Assembly (NCBI GenBank): GCA_010015655.1
Contig: ML976657.1
Span: 670,264 to 734,263, forward strand
Reading direction: 5' to 3'
Origin: Bimuria novae-zelandiae CBS 107.79
Taxonomy: Eukaryota > Ascomycota > Dothideomycetes > Pleosporales > Didymosphaeriaceae
DNA: 64,000 nucleotides
Shown: positions 32,524 to 46,200 of the stretch, in pieces
Layout of the letters: each line of letters begins with the position of its first letter
Position numbering within the stretch: position 1 is the stretch's first letter
Notes under the pieces: generated by a model
Databases searched by the model: none
Told to the model about the DNA's origin: nothing
The model's input: only the letters and a program-made list of their open reading frames with translations
Program-made: the position numbers and the translations under genes

Positions 32524-34370
32524 ACGTGGTTTACCACCGAGCGGGCCAACCCCACCAAGCGGGCCAACTTTGCTAAATGCAGCCCACCTCTAGCTTATAC
32601 CACAATGCCATTACAACATAACGCGCAACAACCTTATATTAAAAGCGCACTATAGCTTACTATCTAAGCTATAATTAAAGATCGCGATAAGAGTAAAAGA
32701 CGCGTTATTATAGCCTTTAGCGTGCCTTAAATAATAGTACAACAACAACGCTAAGGAGCCCTCTCTCGACGCGATTGCGAGCCTAACTTAAAGAAGCTAA
32801 CTAAGCTAGAGGAGGAGGCTCTAGTCTAACGTATACTTAAGCTTAACTAGCGAGGAATAGGTGTAACAAGGGATATGGTCTAAGATATAGCTAATAATCT
32901 ACTTGCTAAGCGCGGTAGATAGCCTATTAGTAAGCACTAGGTAGACAGGCTTAAGACGCGTACGCTAGAAATTAAGCTTTAAAAGAGCTATCTATATAAT
33001 TGTTAGCGAGCCCTAAACAAAGATCTACGTATTATAACGCCCTAGTTTAAGCTAGTTACTAATACTAAGGCTAAGTACGGTATCGCTGATGACGATACGT
33101 ACAACTTCGACAAGACAGGCTTTATAATAGGGGTAATACAGGGTTAGATAGTCTTTACAGGCTCTAAGAAGCGAAGCAACCTAAAGAAGATTTAACCTAG
33201 TAATTATAAGTAGGTTACTAATATCTAGGGTGTTAGCGCTAAAGGCTAGGCTCTACTACCCTTTCTTATCTTCCCTAGCAAGGTTCTAATTACGTCCTAG
33301 TTCTATAATCTACCCCGAGACTAAGTTATTAAAGTTAGTCCTAATAGCTAGACGTTAAATAAGCTTAGCCTTGCCTAGCTAAGACACTTTAATACCTATA
33401 CTAAGGCGCGTAGTTTAGGTGCACACTAACTACTAATTATAAATAGTTACAAGAGCCACTGCTCACACGAATTCTATAAATACTATAAGGAACAGAAGAT
33501 TATTATTCTTTATATGCCTCTACACTTATCACACCTCTTACAGCCACTTAATGTAGGTTGTTTTTCGCCTTTAAAGCGGGCGTATAGTAATAAGATTAGT
33601 AGCTTAGCACGGTACGGCACTAAGTAGATTAAGAAGGAGGCCTTTCTATTAGCCTTTAAAGTAGCTTTTAAAAAGGCAATAACAAAGGCGAATATCTACG
33701 CAGGCTTTAAAGGCGCTAAATTAGTCCTACATAACCTAGAGACGGTGTTATTAAGACTTAATATAGTTCTTCGTACGCTAACTCCACCTAACGCAGAGGA
33801 CACCCTATAGGAATTAAAAACACTAAGCAACCTCCGCGAGATAGAGGCTTAGTTAACGCTTGTTTATAAGCGTGTATAAAAGCATAGAGATTTACTAGTT
33901 TCTTCGCTTCTTAGAGCTGTTAAGCAGCTTAATAAAGGTGTTGTATTAATAGGGCACGAAATAGTGTTAATATAATAGGAAATAGCAAGGCTTCGCAAGA
34001 TAGTAGAGATAGTAACAAAGGTAAAAAGTTAAAAGAGGAAGTATATTTAGGCAGCTAAGACACTTATAGTAGGAGAGGTAGTCGATTTAATGGCTAAAAA
34101 GGATAGTAGTAGGCAAAAGGAGGGTGAAGAGTCTATAAAGAGGGTGCGTGGGCAGAGGCGCTGCGGACGTTACGGCGAAGCTGGCCACAACGCTCGCACC
34201 TGCGCAGTAGAAATTGTAGATGCATCTAATAGCAATGAGTCTAAATAGTATTTCTATATTCTGCGAATTATAGTAAATTATAGTGGTGTTGTAGGAGGCG
34301 CTTCGCAATAGACTGACTTTTAAAAAGTGGCCCGCTCGGTGGGGTTGGCCCGCTCGGTGGTGAACCACGT
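32524..34370 (+). mobile_element. Fot/pogo-type transposon D, degraded transposase
   Basis: An 1847-bp element with inverted ends ACGTGGTTTACCACCGAGCG and CGCTCGGTGGTGAACCACGT. TA target sites lie at 32522-32523 and 34371-34372. Plus-strand transposase readthrough runs from about 32650 to 34250: an N-terminal LTKLEEEALV block, then DDE_1 motifs. YNFDKTGFIIG (near 33110) keeps the first Asp. In INSYKSH (near 33440) and LQPLNVGCFSPLKRAYS (near 33550) the expected catalytic Asp reads Asn, a G-to-A change. The C-terminus ends in a Cys/His tail (RRCGRYGEAGHNARTCAVE) typical of fungal Fot transposases. Dead. Confidence 0.88.
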
Positions 34371-34372
34371 TA

Positions 34373-36000
34373 CTTAATTAATTTACTTTTAAAGATCTCG
34401 CACCCTATTAATTTTTATATATTTAAAGTAAGTTCTTGCTTAGCTATTATTATAGTAAGTTTGTAGATCTAAGTATAGTAGTAGCACTAAGCTATTATAG
34501 TAACCTGTCCTTATAATATCTAAGCTTTAAAGATCCCTTACTCTTTTTTATTATTTTTAGTAATTCGCTAACGCGCTTTATAGGCTAGCTCTACTAAGAA
34601 GACTATATAGAAGAAAAGCTCTAGGCAAGTCGCTATCGCGCGAACGTGCATCGGGAAGAATTATCCTACGCTCTAAGAAATTACTACTTATATAACTCTA
34701 ATTCGTACTCCTAAGAAGCGTGATAGGCTACCTAAAGTGCCTACTTACACGTCTTTATCTTCTAATAATATTAAGTAGGATAGTATGGTTAAGCCTATAT
34801 CTAATCTTAAACCTAAGCTAGTAACTCCTAATTGTAGTCTGAAAGATAATATAACTTAAAAGGCTTTTACGCTATATTTACTTATAGTAATAATAAAAAA
34901 GTTACGCGATAAGTCTTACCTTAGCTATATGAAAAGCGCGCTTAAAAGTTATTTTAAGAGTAAGTACTTACTAAGCCCTTCGGGATAGCTAGTTCTAAAG
35001 GAGACTAGGGTTATTTCTTAGGCAAGAGTGTTAGTAATATAGGTAAAGCCGTACTAATAGCTTGCGCTTATTAGTAAGGAATTAGTATTAAAAGTATGTA
35101 TAATATAATTAAATTAATAAGAGTCTAATTTAAATCTAAATAATGGATTAATAATTAGGTTAAACACGAAGATAGAGAGTCTACCTTCTATGTTTCTATA
35201 TACAAGTTCTCTTCTATAAATCTTAATAATCCTATAAGTCCTAAAGTCCTACGTGCTAAGATACTTCTAGGATTCCTAATATTTCTAGAACGCGTAATTT
35301 GTCACGCAACCTATAGCTAAGTTAAGAATCTTAGCTAGGCGCATAAATAAATGCTAATACCCTGCTTACGTTATATTAGATCTTCATAGATCTTAACATT
35401 AACTCCCCTCTCTAGGCTTAATGTTCTTATAAGTTAACTACTTATAAAGCTACCTTTTTAATTTACCTAATACTATTATTCACAAGCTAATTATCTTAAG
35501 CGAAACTATATATTTACTATAGTTGTATATACATACTACGCTAAGAGGTAATTACTCTATTACCTATTATTACTATACTAAAAGTGCACAAATTATGTTT
35601 AGTATAGTAATTAAAGTATAAGCTAGACGAGATTCCTTTACTAGGTTATTTAAAAATATATGCCGAGTTAGAAAGATTAGAGAAGTTAGAGGCTAAAGAG
35701 GAAGCAAAACTTCATATAAAAAAAAGGACTTACTTATATAACGCTCTTACGTACTTATCTAGCACAAGAAAAAATAGCGCGATTACGCGATTAGCGTAAG
35801 AAGTTACGTTAGAAAAAATAAAAGCTATTTAATTATAGTATGTCTATAATAGATAAGTTAGAGGCTTTAAAAGCTCGTAAGGAGTTTACTTAAGAAATAG
35901 TATCAATTAATTCTAATACTACTTTTAGTGCTAAGGTAATAAACTAGTTTATAATCTAATTAAAGCTTTTATCTTCTACTATGTAATAGTGCGCTAGTAT
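34373..36000. other. Unassigned degraded repeat DNA
   Basis: RIP-affected sequence in which I recognise no domain with confidence. A plus-strand frame near 35640-35830 has charged, coiled-coil-like content (Lys/Glu/Leu rich), possibly a gag or other transposon ORF. No intact gene is seen. Confidence 0.5.
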
Positions 36001-38460
36001 TATTAGATTCTTTTTTAGTAGGTTTATAAGTAGTCCTCTAGCTCCTAAGTGTTTTTACTTTCTAGGTAACTTTTCTATATAATAAGATATGTGCGTGACT
36101 AATCTATATACTATAGTATTTATTAAACCTTACATTTATTTTCTTCCTCAGGCTAGTAATAAAACGTTATTTTAACTAGTGTTTTAGGGCCTGTAGTTCC
36201 TAATTAGTCTATATAAAATACTAAGTGTATCTTTACCTCTAGTGGTAGTTCTAATTAGTAATTAACGAGTAATACTTATTCAGAAATAAAAAATAGTCTA
36301 ACTTTAATATAATTTAGTTTCTTGTGTTTCTTCTTTTAAGTTAAAAGACTTTTTATAAGTAGATATGCTTTATCCCCCTTCTTTAGGTAAAGTTCCATTT
36401 TTATTTTTAGTTCATATAAGAAATACTTTACTATTGAGCTTTCTTAAAATTCTCTTAGAGTTACTCGTGTATCTCCTTTATAGTTCTATCATATTAATCC
36501 CTTCTTCTATTCTAATTACTATAGGAAATACTTAGTTAAAAACATATAAATATCTTCCGTGGTTTGCATAGAATAGTGTGTATCTAGTTACTACTAATAC
36601 TTTCTTATTATATGCTAGTTGTGCTATAGGTAATAGGGGAATCTAGTTATTTCTCTAGTTATTATAGTAGATACGTAGGTACGTTTTAATTGTCTAATTC
36701 GTAGTTCTGTTTATCCGTCCGTTTATGGATAATATACTGTGGATAACTTTCTTTTTATGTTAAAAAGTGCTATAAGCGTTATCTAGTAGTTTATTATAAA
36801 GAGGTTATCTCTATTGCTGTTCGTACGCAGGGGCGATACGGCGAAGGGTATTCTATAAGGCCCAACACGTGATCACGTGGTTGTCTTATGTAATGTCCGT
36901 GCGTAGCTTGCCTCCTGAAATATCGTCACCTTCGTTCGTACAATAGAGAGATAGAGTAATTACACGAACTAGTTACCCTCCCCATTACTCCGTACGCTGT
37001 ACACACCGTATAAACCTCTTATCTTGCCGCACTATGCTCACCCCATGTACAGCTAGCTGTGAGAGCGCTATCAACAATTGCTAATAATTATCTTTAGAAT
37101 ACCGTAGTGTTATATAAGTTAATATTGGATAAGGAATGCTAGTTCTTTAGCTATAGTTATTTTTTAATAAGGTAGTAATTTTACGTATTTAGTAAATTAG
37201 TATACGATTACTAATATAGCATTATATCTTATTCTATTTAATAGGTCTTTTAACTTAGGTAGTCTAGTTATAAAGTCCATAGCAATGTCTTCCTATAGTA
37301 TTATAGGTATCTAGATTGCTTATATCTCTTCGTACTTAAGGTGTGTAGCGTGCTTCTTTTGTTAGCAGTCTATATATTTTTAGATATATTTCGTAATTAC
37401 TTCCTTTATTTCACTAAATAAGTAATTACTCTAAATAAGTTCTATTATTTTTCCAACTCCCGGGTGTCCGTATACAGGCTTATAGTGGTATTATTATATA
37501 ATTTTAGTTTATAATTCTTCAGATACTTCTCGTGTTATAATAAGGAGTTAGTTAAGTTCTGCCATAGGTTCTAGTTATCTTTTATTATTTTGTTATAAGA
37601 TAGTAGAGTATGTCTTAATTTTATCTCTTACTACGTCTTTACGCCTGCTTAGGGCGTCTGCTTATCTATTTTCTTCGCCTGGCGTGTGTATAATCCTAAA
37701 TATATACTATCTAATTATTTCTAACTATCTTGCCTAACGTAGTGTTAGTTCTTTCGTAGTTATAAACTTTAAAAGGTTTATATAATTCGTGAAAATTATA
37801 AGTCCTAAATAGCTATATATATAATTTTTTTCAATACCTAAGTGCTTTTATAATCGCGTAGAGATCTTTATTAGATATATTATATTGTAATTCCGCATCG
37901 TTTGGTTTGCGTAAGTAATAGGCTATTAGGTGCTAATGCCTATTCTAGAATTATTTTGCATATATACCTATAGCGTGGTTGTTAGCGTTAGTTTTAAATT
38001 ATAAAGGTTTATTATCTCTAAAGTATACTAGCACGGGTGGCATATTGCATGCAGTTTTTAAGAGTTAAAATAATATTTTATATTTTACTATTTATATAAA
38101 AGGTGTATCGTTCTTTATAAGGTTAGGAAGAGGTATCGTAATTTTTACATAGTTTTTAATAAATTACTTATTAAATTTATAAGAATTTATGAATTTTTAG
38201 ATATCTTTTACTATTTCTAGTCGTGGCTAGTTGTTTATATATTTAATCTTATTTAGGCTTACTTATATTTCTTCTATGCTAACGACGTGCCTTAGAAATT
38301 CTAATTTCCGTACATGGAATTTGCATTTCTTTGGCTTAATCCGTAGGTATGCCTGGTCTAGTGCTTTTAGTACTGTCTGTACATGCGGTACGTGGTCTGA
38401 TTTGTTTTTAGAAAAGACAAGAATGTCCTCTATAATGTAAACGCGATTTATGCTAAGAAG
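36000..38460 (-). mobile_element. Ty3/gypsy remnant III (RT to integrase)
   Basis: Minus-strand pol fragment, read from right to left. Reverse transcriptase at 38250-38460 reads without stops: ILVFSKNKSDHVPHV, then KPKKCKFHVRKLEFL. The RNase H/integrase border ADALSRRKDV lies near 37650. The integrase core (STAYYP.TDG.TELRIRQLK) is near 36700. A solo LTR (36818-37076) splits the integrase. No LTR of its own was found, so both ends are approximate and the element is truncated. Confidence 0.75.
36818..37076. mobile_element. Solo LTR (259 bp) inside gypsy remnant III
   Basis: The sequence runs from TGTTCGTACGCAGGGGCG to GAGCGCTATCAACA, with TGTT/AACA ends. A perfect 5-bp duplication ATTGC flanks it (36813-36817 and 37077-37081). 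It shows almost no RIP. The TGTT...AACA ends suit a copia-type LTR, but the family is not proven. It is a recent insertion followed by LTR-LTR recombination. Confidence 0.87.
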
Positions 38461-38673
38461 ATGATAATTTTAGTTCAGGATTTATAGCTAGTAAAGTAGT
38501 ATATAAATAAATATAAGCACTTACTTATATAAAGGAGGGGCTTATATAATTTTAGCTAAAAAGGTATATCACTGCCAGGCTTTTTATAGATTATAATTAA
38601 ATATAACTTTAAAGATATAAACCCTAGTATAGCTTAATTATAATACTTTTAAAACGTTAGCTATAATAACTAT

Positions 38674-41600
38674 TGTGGAGGGTAAAACGAGCTAGATAGT
38701 ATATAGTTCAGAGATCGAATTAATTAATTAGTAATATATATAAAGTTACTCTAAGAGTAGTATCAATATTAAGTATTTAGTATTATGTTGCCTGTTCCAC
38801 CTAATCCTTCTAATTAGGGTACCTATAAGGGATAATTCCCGCGACACAACCCCTAGCTTAGCGAGATTCTAGACGTTAACTATAAGCTTCTAAGCTATTC
38901 CTTAATACAATTATAATCTGCTTTTCTATGCTCTTAAAGTTTAGCTATCGTTTAAAATAGTTAAACTATTATTTTAAAAAAGCATTTATTAATCTATGCG
39001 CAAGCATGTTGCATATCTTAAAATATTCTATTTTAAAAGAGCCTTTTACGTGCCCCTGGCGTAGTTATATATTTTTTATATTAATATAGCGTAGGCTGGT
39101 TATAATCCTCTTATTTATGCCTACTACTAGTTTAATTATTTACTTATTATTATAATAGATCTTCTAAACATCACTTAGATCTAGTAATAGCTTAGCAAAA
39201 TTTTTTTTAAAGCTATTACTCTTTTACCTACATGTTTAAGCGCAATTAGCTTAGCTTTAGTAGTAGATATTATTATAGTAGGCTAGCGAGCGGTCTTCTA
39301 TACTATTACACCCCTAAAGAGTATTATAATATAGCTATAGGATAATCGCTAAGTTTCTGGATTATTTATAGATAATGCGTCGCTATATATTAAAAGATTT
39401 AGGCGTAACTCTATAATAGATTCCTTCCTAGCGTAAATTAAATAAAAAGATAATGAGGCGTTTAACTACCTTAAAATAAGCTTTACTTAGGTTCGTTAGA
39501 AAATGTAAGAGCTTTATAATAGCGAGAGCAACGTCTAGACATAGTATAATTATTATATAAAGCGCTAAGCCCACACGCTCTTAGTATACTTTAACGTCTT
39601 ACTTTAAAGTATTACTCCTATTCTTTATAAGCTTTACTAATAATAGTTGTATATTTAGAAAGCGCGCCGTGTTTTTAGTTTAAATTTCTAAGTAATCTTC
39701 TTAATATTCCTGTTATAGACTAGGGCGATTATTTTAGTATCTTTATCCTTAATTACTTAAACTTTTAAAAACTACTTTACTAAACCTCGATCCGTTAGGT
39801 TATATTTATTTTTAATCTACTTAATAGGCTTAAGAGCGTCTTTCTTATAATCTTAATAATAAAAAAGGAGGATATTATTTACGTAAAATAATATAAAGAT
39901 TCTTTGCTCTTTATTAAAGAATAAACAGGGCTCTTCTTTAGAAGAAGTAAGGCTAGCTTTTACTAGGATACTTAAGAACACCTTATACTATAGTAGTAGT
40001 AAGTCTCTTAGTTTATATAGTGCTTATTTAAGCTTTATATATATCCTAGGCTTCTTAAAGCTGTCTAGTAGCTCGTAGAGTACTAGATTACTTTTACTAA
40101 TTAACGTATTTAGGAAACTTCCTATAATATTATATTATAATATTTTTAGATTAAATTTTATTATAATTATAATTATAGTCCTAAAGACCTTTGCTGCGAG
40201 CATGGCGGCGTATAAAAAAAATTAAGTTAACTTACAATAAGTTATTTCTTACAACTATTTAAGTTTTACACTTTATAAAGAAGCTACACTTATTAAACGT
40301 ATAAGTAAAGACCTACTTTAGTAGGAGCGGACGCTTTCTTAATAAATTACGTAGAACTTCTTTCCAAGTTCCTTTTTTTAATAGCGTTATAATTTCTTTA
40401 TAAGTAGTATTAATAAAGAGCTCCCTAAGCTTGTGTAAAATAAGCTATTTCTATATTATAGGTAGAAGAGGGAGCTCGCCTATGTAAAAGTAAGCCTTTA
40501 ACTTTAGCTTTATTACCGCAGTTAGTAAGGTATCCTATACTACTATATTAATTATAGTAAACTTTTTATAAGCTCCTTAGTCTTTTGTGATACTAAGGAG
40601 AAAGGAGTATAAAAAATTAAACTATAATTTATTTAAGCGCTTAATTACTAGGCTATTAATTACTATAAATATATTATTATTTCCCGTATTACCCCCTAGC
40701 GTGCTATAATTATTAGGATTTTAGCGATCCTATTTATAGCTTAAACGCGTAGCAGGCCCCTATTTCTAGCGCTTATATTATCTTTATACAGGGTGTAATA
40801 GTTCTGCTTCGTTTAGTATCTTAGAGTCTTGTATACCGCTTCAAGAGGCATCCACAGAGCTTAGTAGCTCTTATTATTGGCTTATTTACCTTAATCCTAG
40901 CGGGCCTACTCTACTAGTAGAATGCACTTCCTGTAGGCTGCTAGTATAATTATCGTTACGCTAATATATAAAAGCGGACGTGTATTTTAGCGTTATAAGG
41001 CCTAAGTAATTAAGGCGCTACGTATAAATTCTTAATTATTTACTAGTTTAGCTAGTAGCTCGTTCGCCTTTTACCTAATTAATTAAGCTTTACTTTAGTA
41101 AGCTATCTTAAGATTTACTTTTTTAATTAGCTATACTTTTAAGCTAGTGCTTAAAGGGCGTTCCTTAATTCTTATATTTTATTTACTTTTTAAGTTATAC
41201 GCTAGAGTGCTTAGAAAGATTCTTAAAAACTATTTTAAAATTAATTAGCTTACCTTTATAAAGAATATTAGTAAGCTTTATTACTTTTTTTTATATAATT
41301 ACGAAATTTTCCTTTACTTAAAAAAAACAACTTTTATTAAATGTAACATTACGCGTATTAATAACCTAGTAAAGTACTAGTACTTATATTTTATAAATAT
41401 TAGAAGCTCTATAGCTTACTAAATATCTAATATAGCTACTTAGCTTTATTTTAAAGTTACGCTTATAATTACAAGCTACTTAGTTCTTATTTAAGAGGTA
41501 TGCGTAATAGCTATATATATAAATACTACTTTAATTTAGTTTTAGATTAGCTAAAGTGCTTCTTACACGCTTAGGCTAATAATACTTAAGATACTAAGTG

Positions 41601-42720
41601 AACTAAAGGTTTATTAATTTATTTAGTAAGCTTATTCTTCGTAAAGTGGTAAGACTTATATTAATAAGATAAGTAATTACTGTTATAACTTTAGGCTATA
41701 GCTTATTAGACATGTTTATATTAAGCTCTATTTTTAAAACTTATATAATTACTTTGTACCTAGCGGGTTTTGCTCTACTATTAGGCTTATAGATAAATAA
41801 AGACGTTATTTCTACCTTATTACTATATTTTTAAGCTTATATTTTAAAACGCCCTTTGCCTTTTAGAGGTTACGTCACTATATTATTATTTTAGAAAATT
41901 ATAACAATTTTAAAGCTTATAGCGCGTTTAAATAGGCTTAGTAAAGCTCTTCTAGGTGTCAAAGATCTGCGTAGTAGACTTATTATACAAGCAAAACGTA
42001 TATAGCTTTTTACTATAGTTATACTTTAGAATTATTACCTAGCGCTCTCTAAGCCTTCCTAATAGGTAGTTAAATAAATTCTAGAAAATTTAGAAGTAAA
42101 GTTGTGGCGAGCGCTCCTTTAGCCTTCTAGTCACTATCTAAGATACATATATAATAGCCTAGTGCTTGAATTATCTCCTTAAAATACTTTATATTCTTAT
42201 ACTCTTTACTCTTTTAATTAGAGCTTTTAAGTCATCTCTCCTAAAGTAGCCTACCTTTTAGTGCTAAACATCTAGAGTATCTATCCTAAGGTGAGTAACG
42301 TAGGAGCTAGTAAACTTATAATAATTAAAAAGCACGCTTATAATTATAGTATAATAGTAAAGAGGCTTACATTTAATAAAAGTACAATTATACTAGTAAT
42401 AGAGCGTGGCTAGCATAATACTATACTTAAGTATTTCTATATAAAGTATATTATTAAGACTAAGATACTAGACGCCCTTCTCGCGTAGACAAGTTTTAGA
42501 AATAATATTTATATAAAAGTCTTTTACGACTATAACGTTTAAGAGCGTAAGCTTAGCACGTATTTTATTTAACCTTTTAAAAAGCACTTTAATTACTCTA
42601 ATACCTCTTTTAAGTATTAGATAGGAAGCTATACTAGCTTTAACTATTTTATACTTATTAAATTTTTTAAAGGTGTCTAGCATAAGTATTAATATTGTTG
42701 AATAGGCTCTTTTAGCTAGC
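38674..42720 (-). mobile_element. Copia remnant with one LTR
   Basis: The single LTR at 38674-38846 (TGTGGAGGGT...CCCGCGACA) is preceded on the minus strand by a GGGGT-rich tract, as expected for a 3' LTR. The RNase H C-terminal block is readable near 38950-39130 (HVKGSFKIEYFKICNMLAHR, where the family has the ADxLTK motif). A protease/gag-pre-integrase-like frame without stops lies at 42468-42683 (IVVKDFYINIISKTCLREKG). The 5' LTR is missing. Heavily RIP-mutated. Confidence 0.65.
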
Positions 42721-42760
42721 TACTTATAGGATAAGCACTTAAGTAGCAAGAGTAAGAGTA

Positions 42761-42949
42761 GTGTACGGTTTGCACAGCGTACGGATGGTAGAGGTGGGCA
42801 ATAACATCTGGTTCTTGCTTGTCTTCTTCGTCGTATGGACGAAAAGGAGAATATGTACATGTTCGCGCACGGCTATTCGCGCACGTGCACGCGCATCCTT
42901 CTCGCGCGATAACTAGTATTCCGACCGTAACGCTGCTGCGTACAGACAC
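42761..42949. mobile_element. MITE-like 189-bp island
   Basis: A short stretch of normal CA/TG content in saturated RIP DNA. Its ends are imperfect inverted repeats (GTGTACGGTTTGCACAGCGT on the left; the inverse of the right end reads GTGTCTGTACGCAGCAGCGT), flanked by TA on both sides (42759-42760, 42950-42951). No coding capacity. A non-autonomous Tc1/mariner-type element is the best guess. Confidence 0.5.
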
Positions 42950-43207
42950 TAGCAACTTTCTATTTTTATTTAAAGAGTTACCTTCTATATTAGGTACCTC
43001 TTTTTTTTTATATTGGTCCCTCTAATTGCGTACTACCTATTCCCTTATAAATAACTTACCTTAGTAATGCTATAGTCTTCCCTCTTTCTTTACTTTCTAT
43101 TCTTTAGCATCCCTCTTTATAAATCTTATTATATAATTCCCTAGCTCTTTTCTCTTTCGTATAGTAGTTAAATAGGATAATCTTAAAATAAATAATTTAA
43201 ATAAATG

Positions 43208-46200
43208 TGTCAGATAAAAAGCATATCAAGTTCGGAGGATCAGGGGTAGCCCGAAAAAGGCCGGGGATTAACCGAGAATACACAGAACCTGCCGAGGGAA
43301 CCCCGTAGATAGGCAGAACAACCTAATACATTAATTTAACCCCCCAAATTATTAGGATATCTATTAAGACGTGACATCTAACAATTAAGAGTCTCACTGC
43401 CTTAACAAGAGCGAAAATAGCAACCTAAAACCTAAATTAAACTAACGGAACGATTATTCTTCGCGATAATACTAAATACCGTAGCTAGCTTAACTAACTA
43501 CAAGCCCGCTGCGTCGCATACAATATATAGGCGTAAGTCGACCCTGATTTAGCAATTACCCCACTCACGGAGCCATTTGAGCCCGAGCTACCTAAGACGG
43601 TAGACTATACGCCAGCTGCAACCCTTCTAGACGGCGTCTTACTATTAAGACTATCTAAACTTTCGTCCGCTGGACTAAAGAGCTACAAAGAGGATTTAGA
43701 CCTCTATAAACTCCGGATAGAGAAATACAAGATATAGTACACAAAGTATAAGACCAAAGTCGCAAGTTTGTAGCAGATCGTAGTGTTTATCTAGTTATTA
43801 GTAGCACCGTATCTACAACGCACTTACTATCTCCTAGATACTACTATTAAAAAATAGATTATAAAGCTAAAAGCAAAAGTAGGAGTTACCTCTAAGTTTA
43901 AATAAGAGTAAGCGCGACAGCGATACTACAGCTTGTTAAAGCCTTTACGCATAGTGAATAACTAGGACACATAGCTTACTAAATATAATTATGCCGTAAT
44001 AGAGGCCAAGACACTAAACGTGTCTAATACCACATAATTCAATCCTGTGGCTATAGACTTTATATTAGTAGTAAATAAGATAGCTTTAGTATAGGCTGCA
44101 ACCTTCTAATTAAATAGAAAGGACCTACCTAGCATGGACCGAAAGGACATAATAGGACGTTTCCGAGAATATATAATGCTAAATTATGTAATAACGCGAA
44201 ATAGAAGCTAAAAGGTAGCGTTTGCAACGGAAGACTTATCTTATCTCGCTAAAAGTAGCCAAGCTACCTAGAGCATACAAGGGGATCCCTAACATGCAGA
44301 AATAGGAAACTCTTAGAGTACAAAACGGGGTAGACCCTAATATTAATATATAGCTGTGAAGGATAATGATCGTGCACCTTTAAGCTCTTTAAACCCTTAA
44401 CAAGGTAGTAGTAACTCCGCTAAAGCGGACGCTAATCGTGGTAAACCTGCTAGAGCAGGCACTAATAAAACCGCTAAGTGTCTAGCCTGTAATATAAGAC
44501 ACCCTATTAGGGAATGCTTCTATCTCTACCTAGACAAAGCACTAGAATAGTAGGAGCTAAACCTAAGAATAGCTAAATACGTTGCTCTAAAACAAGAGCA
44601 CGATGCCGATTTTTAAAATCTACTAAGAGCTTAAAGTAGACCTAGAACTAAGACTCTATCTTTTAAGAATTCCCATACCCTAACTCTAAAGATTACTAAT
44701 TAGTGACTAAATAAAAGATAGATTTTAAAGGTGTAAGCCGCCTATTCTGCAACCTTTACTATAGACTAATTTAACTATTCTCTTTGGCGTTCTTTTATCC
44801 TTGACTCGGGCTCGACGTGCCACATTACGAACGACCCTAACTAGATTTAGAACTATTAGCTACCTATATAAGGCAACTTTATATAGGCAGGCGACGCTCA
44901 AATCTAGGTAAAGGGATACGGAACTATTATCTTAAACCTAAAATATAAATAGGGAGCTAAAAGACTAGTACTACATAACGTAGCAATATGCCTAGACATG
45001 CTATATAACCTAGTCTCCTTTTAAGTGCTAAGGCAGAAAGGATTCTAGTAGGATACCTAATTAGAGCCTACTACCCTAAAGTAACCAAATAGAACAACTA
45101 TTAGAGAGCTTACCAAAATTTATAGATAATAGGTATTAAAACACTAACCCGTGCACTATGTAGCGCACTATACGTATTCCTACAATTCTTAAACGTAATA
45201 ACGACCTTAAAGAGTATTAGCCCTCCTATAGCATAAAAGGCTTAGTTATCCAGGACCCGCCGCAATTAAGTACCTAGTGCAGCGAGCTAAGGGGGTGCGC
45301 GTTAAAGGAATTACAATAGTAGAGTGTAACTTATATAGAAGAGCAAAGATGCGAAGGCAGATAAGCCACGCACCTAGAATTAATAAGTAAGGACCCATAG
45401 AAAGGCTTTCTATTAATTTCCACACCTACGAATCACTATCGTTTAACAAAGAGAAGAGCCAGATGCTTGTTACAGATAGATATTCTAGTCTCTAATAGGA
45501 CTTCTACTTTACGGATAACCGAACGGTAAGGTTAATTATTAAGACATTAATAATCTTCTTTGGATTTCTTAAGAACTAATATGACATCACTCCAAAAGTT
45601 ATTAAAATAGACAATGAGATCACCACAGTTAAACCTAAAGTTAAGCGGTGGCTAAAAAGCCTAGGCATAATTATTAAGCCTTTAGCACTAGACACGCAAG
45701 CTTAAAATAGCGGCGCTAAACGCTTACGAGGCGTAAATAAAGAAAAATCTCGCGCAATGCGTCTAGACGCAAACCTTCTATAGGAACTCTGGCCTAAAAT
45801 CACAAGAGCTGGAGTGTATCTATATAATTAAACGCCAAACTACACGAACAACTAGAAAACACTATACAAGATATTCTTTACACGAGTATTACTAGCTAAT
45901 AGAATCGTTACGTCTATTAAGAAACTAAACTTAGCCTACCTGAAGGCGTACGGATGCAAAGCATTCGCTATAACAGACGATACCCACCGTAGAAAATTAA
46001 GACTACAACGACTCGACCCTAAAGCATGGATTGGATACCTTATCGGATACTAGTTATTAAACATTTACTAAATATAGATACTAACGCTAGCTAAGGTTAT
46101 TAGCACGCAAGACGTCGTATTTAATAAAAATATAATCTTTAACAGGAAGATAGAGGATCTAATAGATAACGTTATGCACAATACGCTAGCCAAGATAGCT

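Noticed and set aside
34087..34368. 93-codon minus-strand frame
   Set aside because: It is antisense to the C-terminus of the transposon D transposase and its inverted repeat, and is open only because that end is less RIP-damaged.
38231..38440. 69-codon plus-strand frame
   Set aside because: Antisense to the conserved reverse transcriptase of gypsy remnant III.
32067..38846. The two similar LTR sequences as the ends of one copia element
   Set aside because: Similarity continues past the same side of both LTRs, so they are equivalent ends of two copies rather than a 5'/3' pair.
42819..43025. Open frames on both strands near 42716-43025
   Set aside because: They follow from the CG-rich MITE-like island and show no family similarity.
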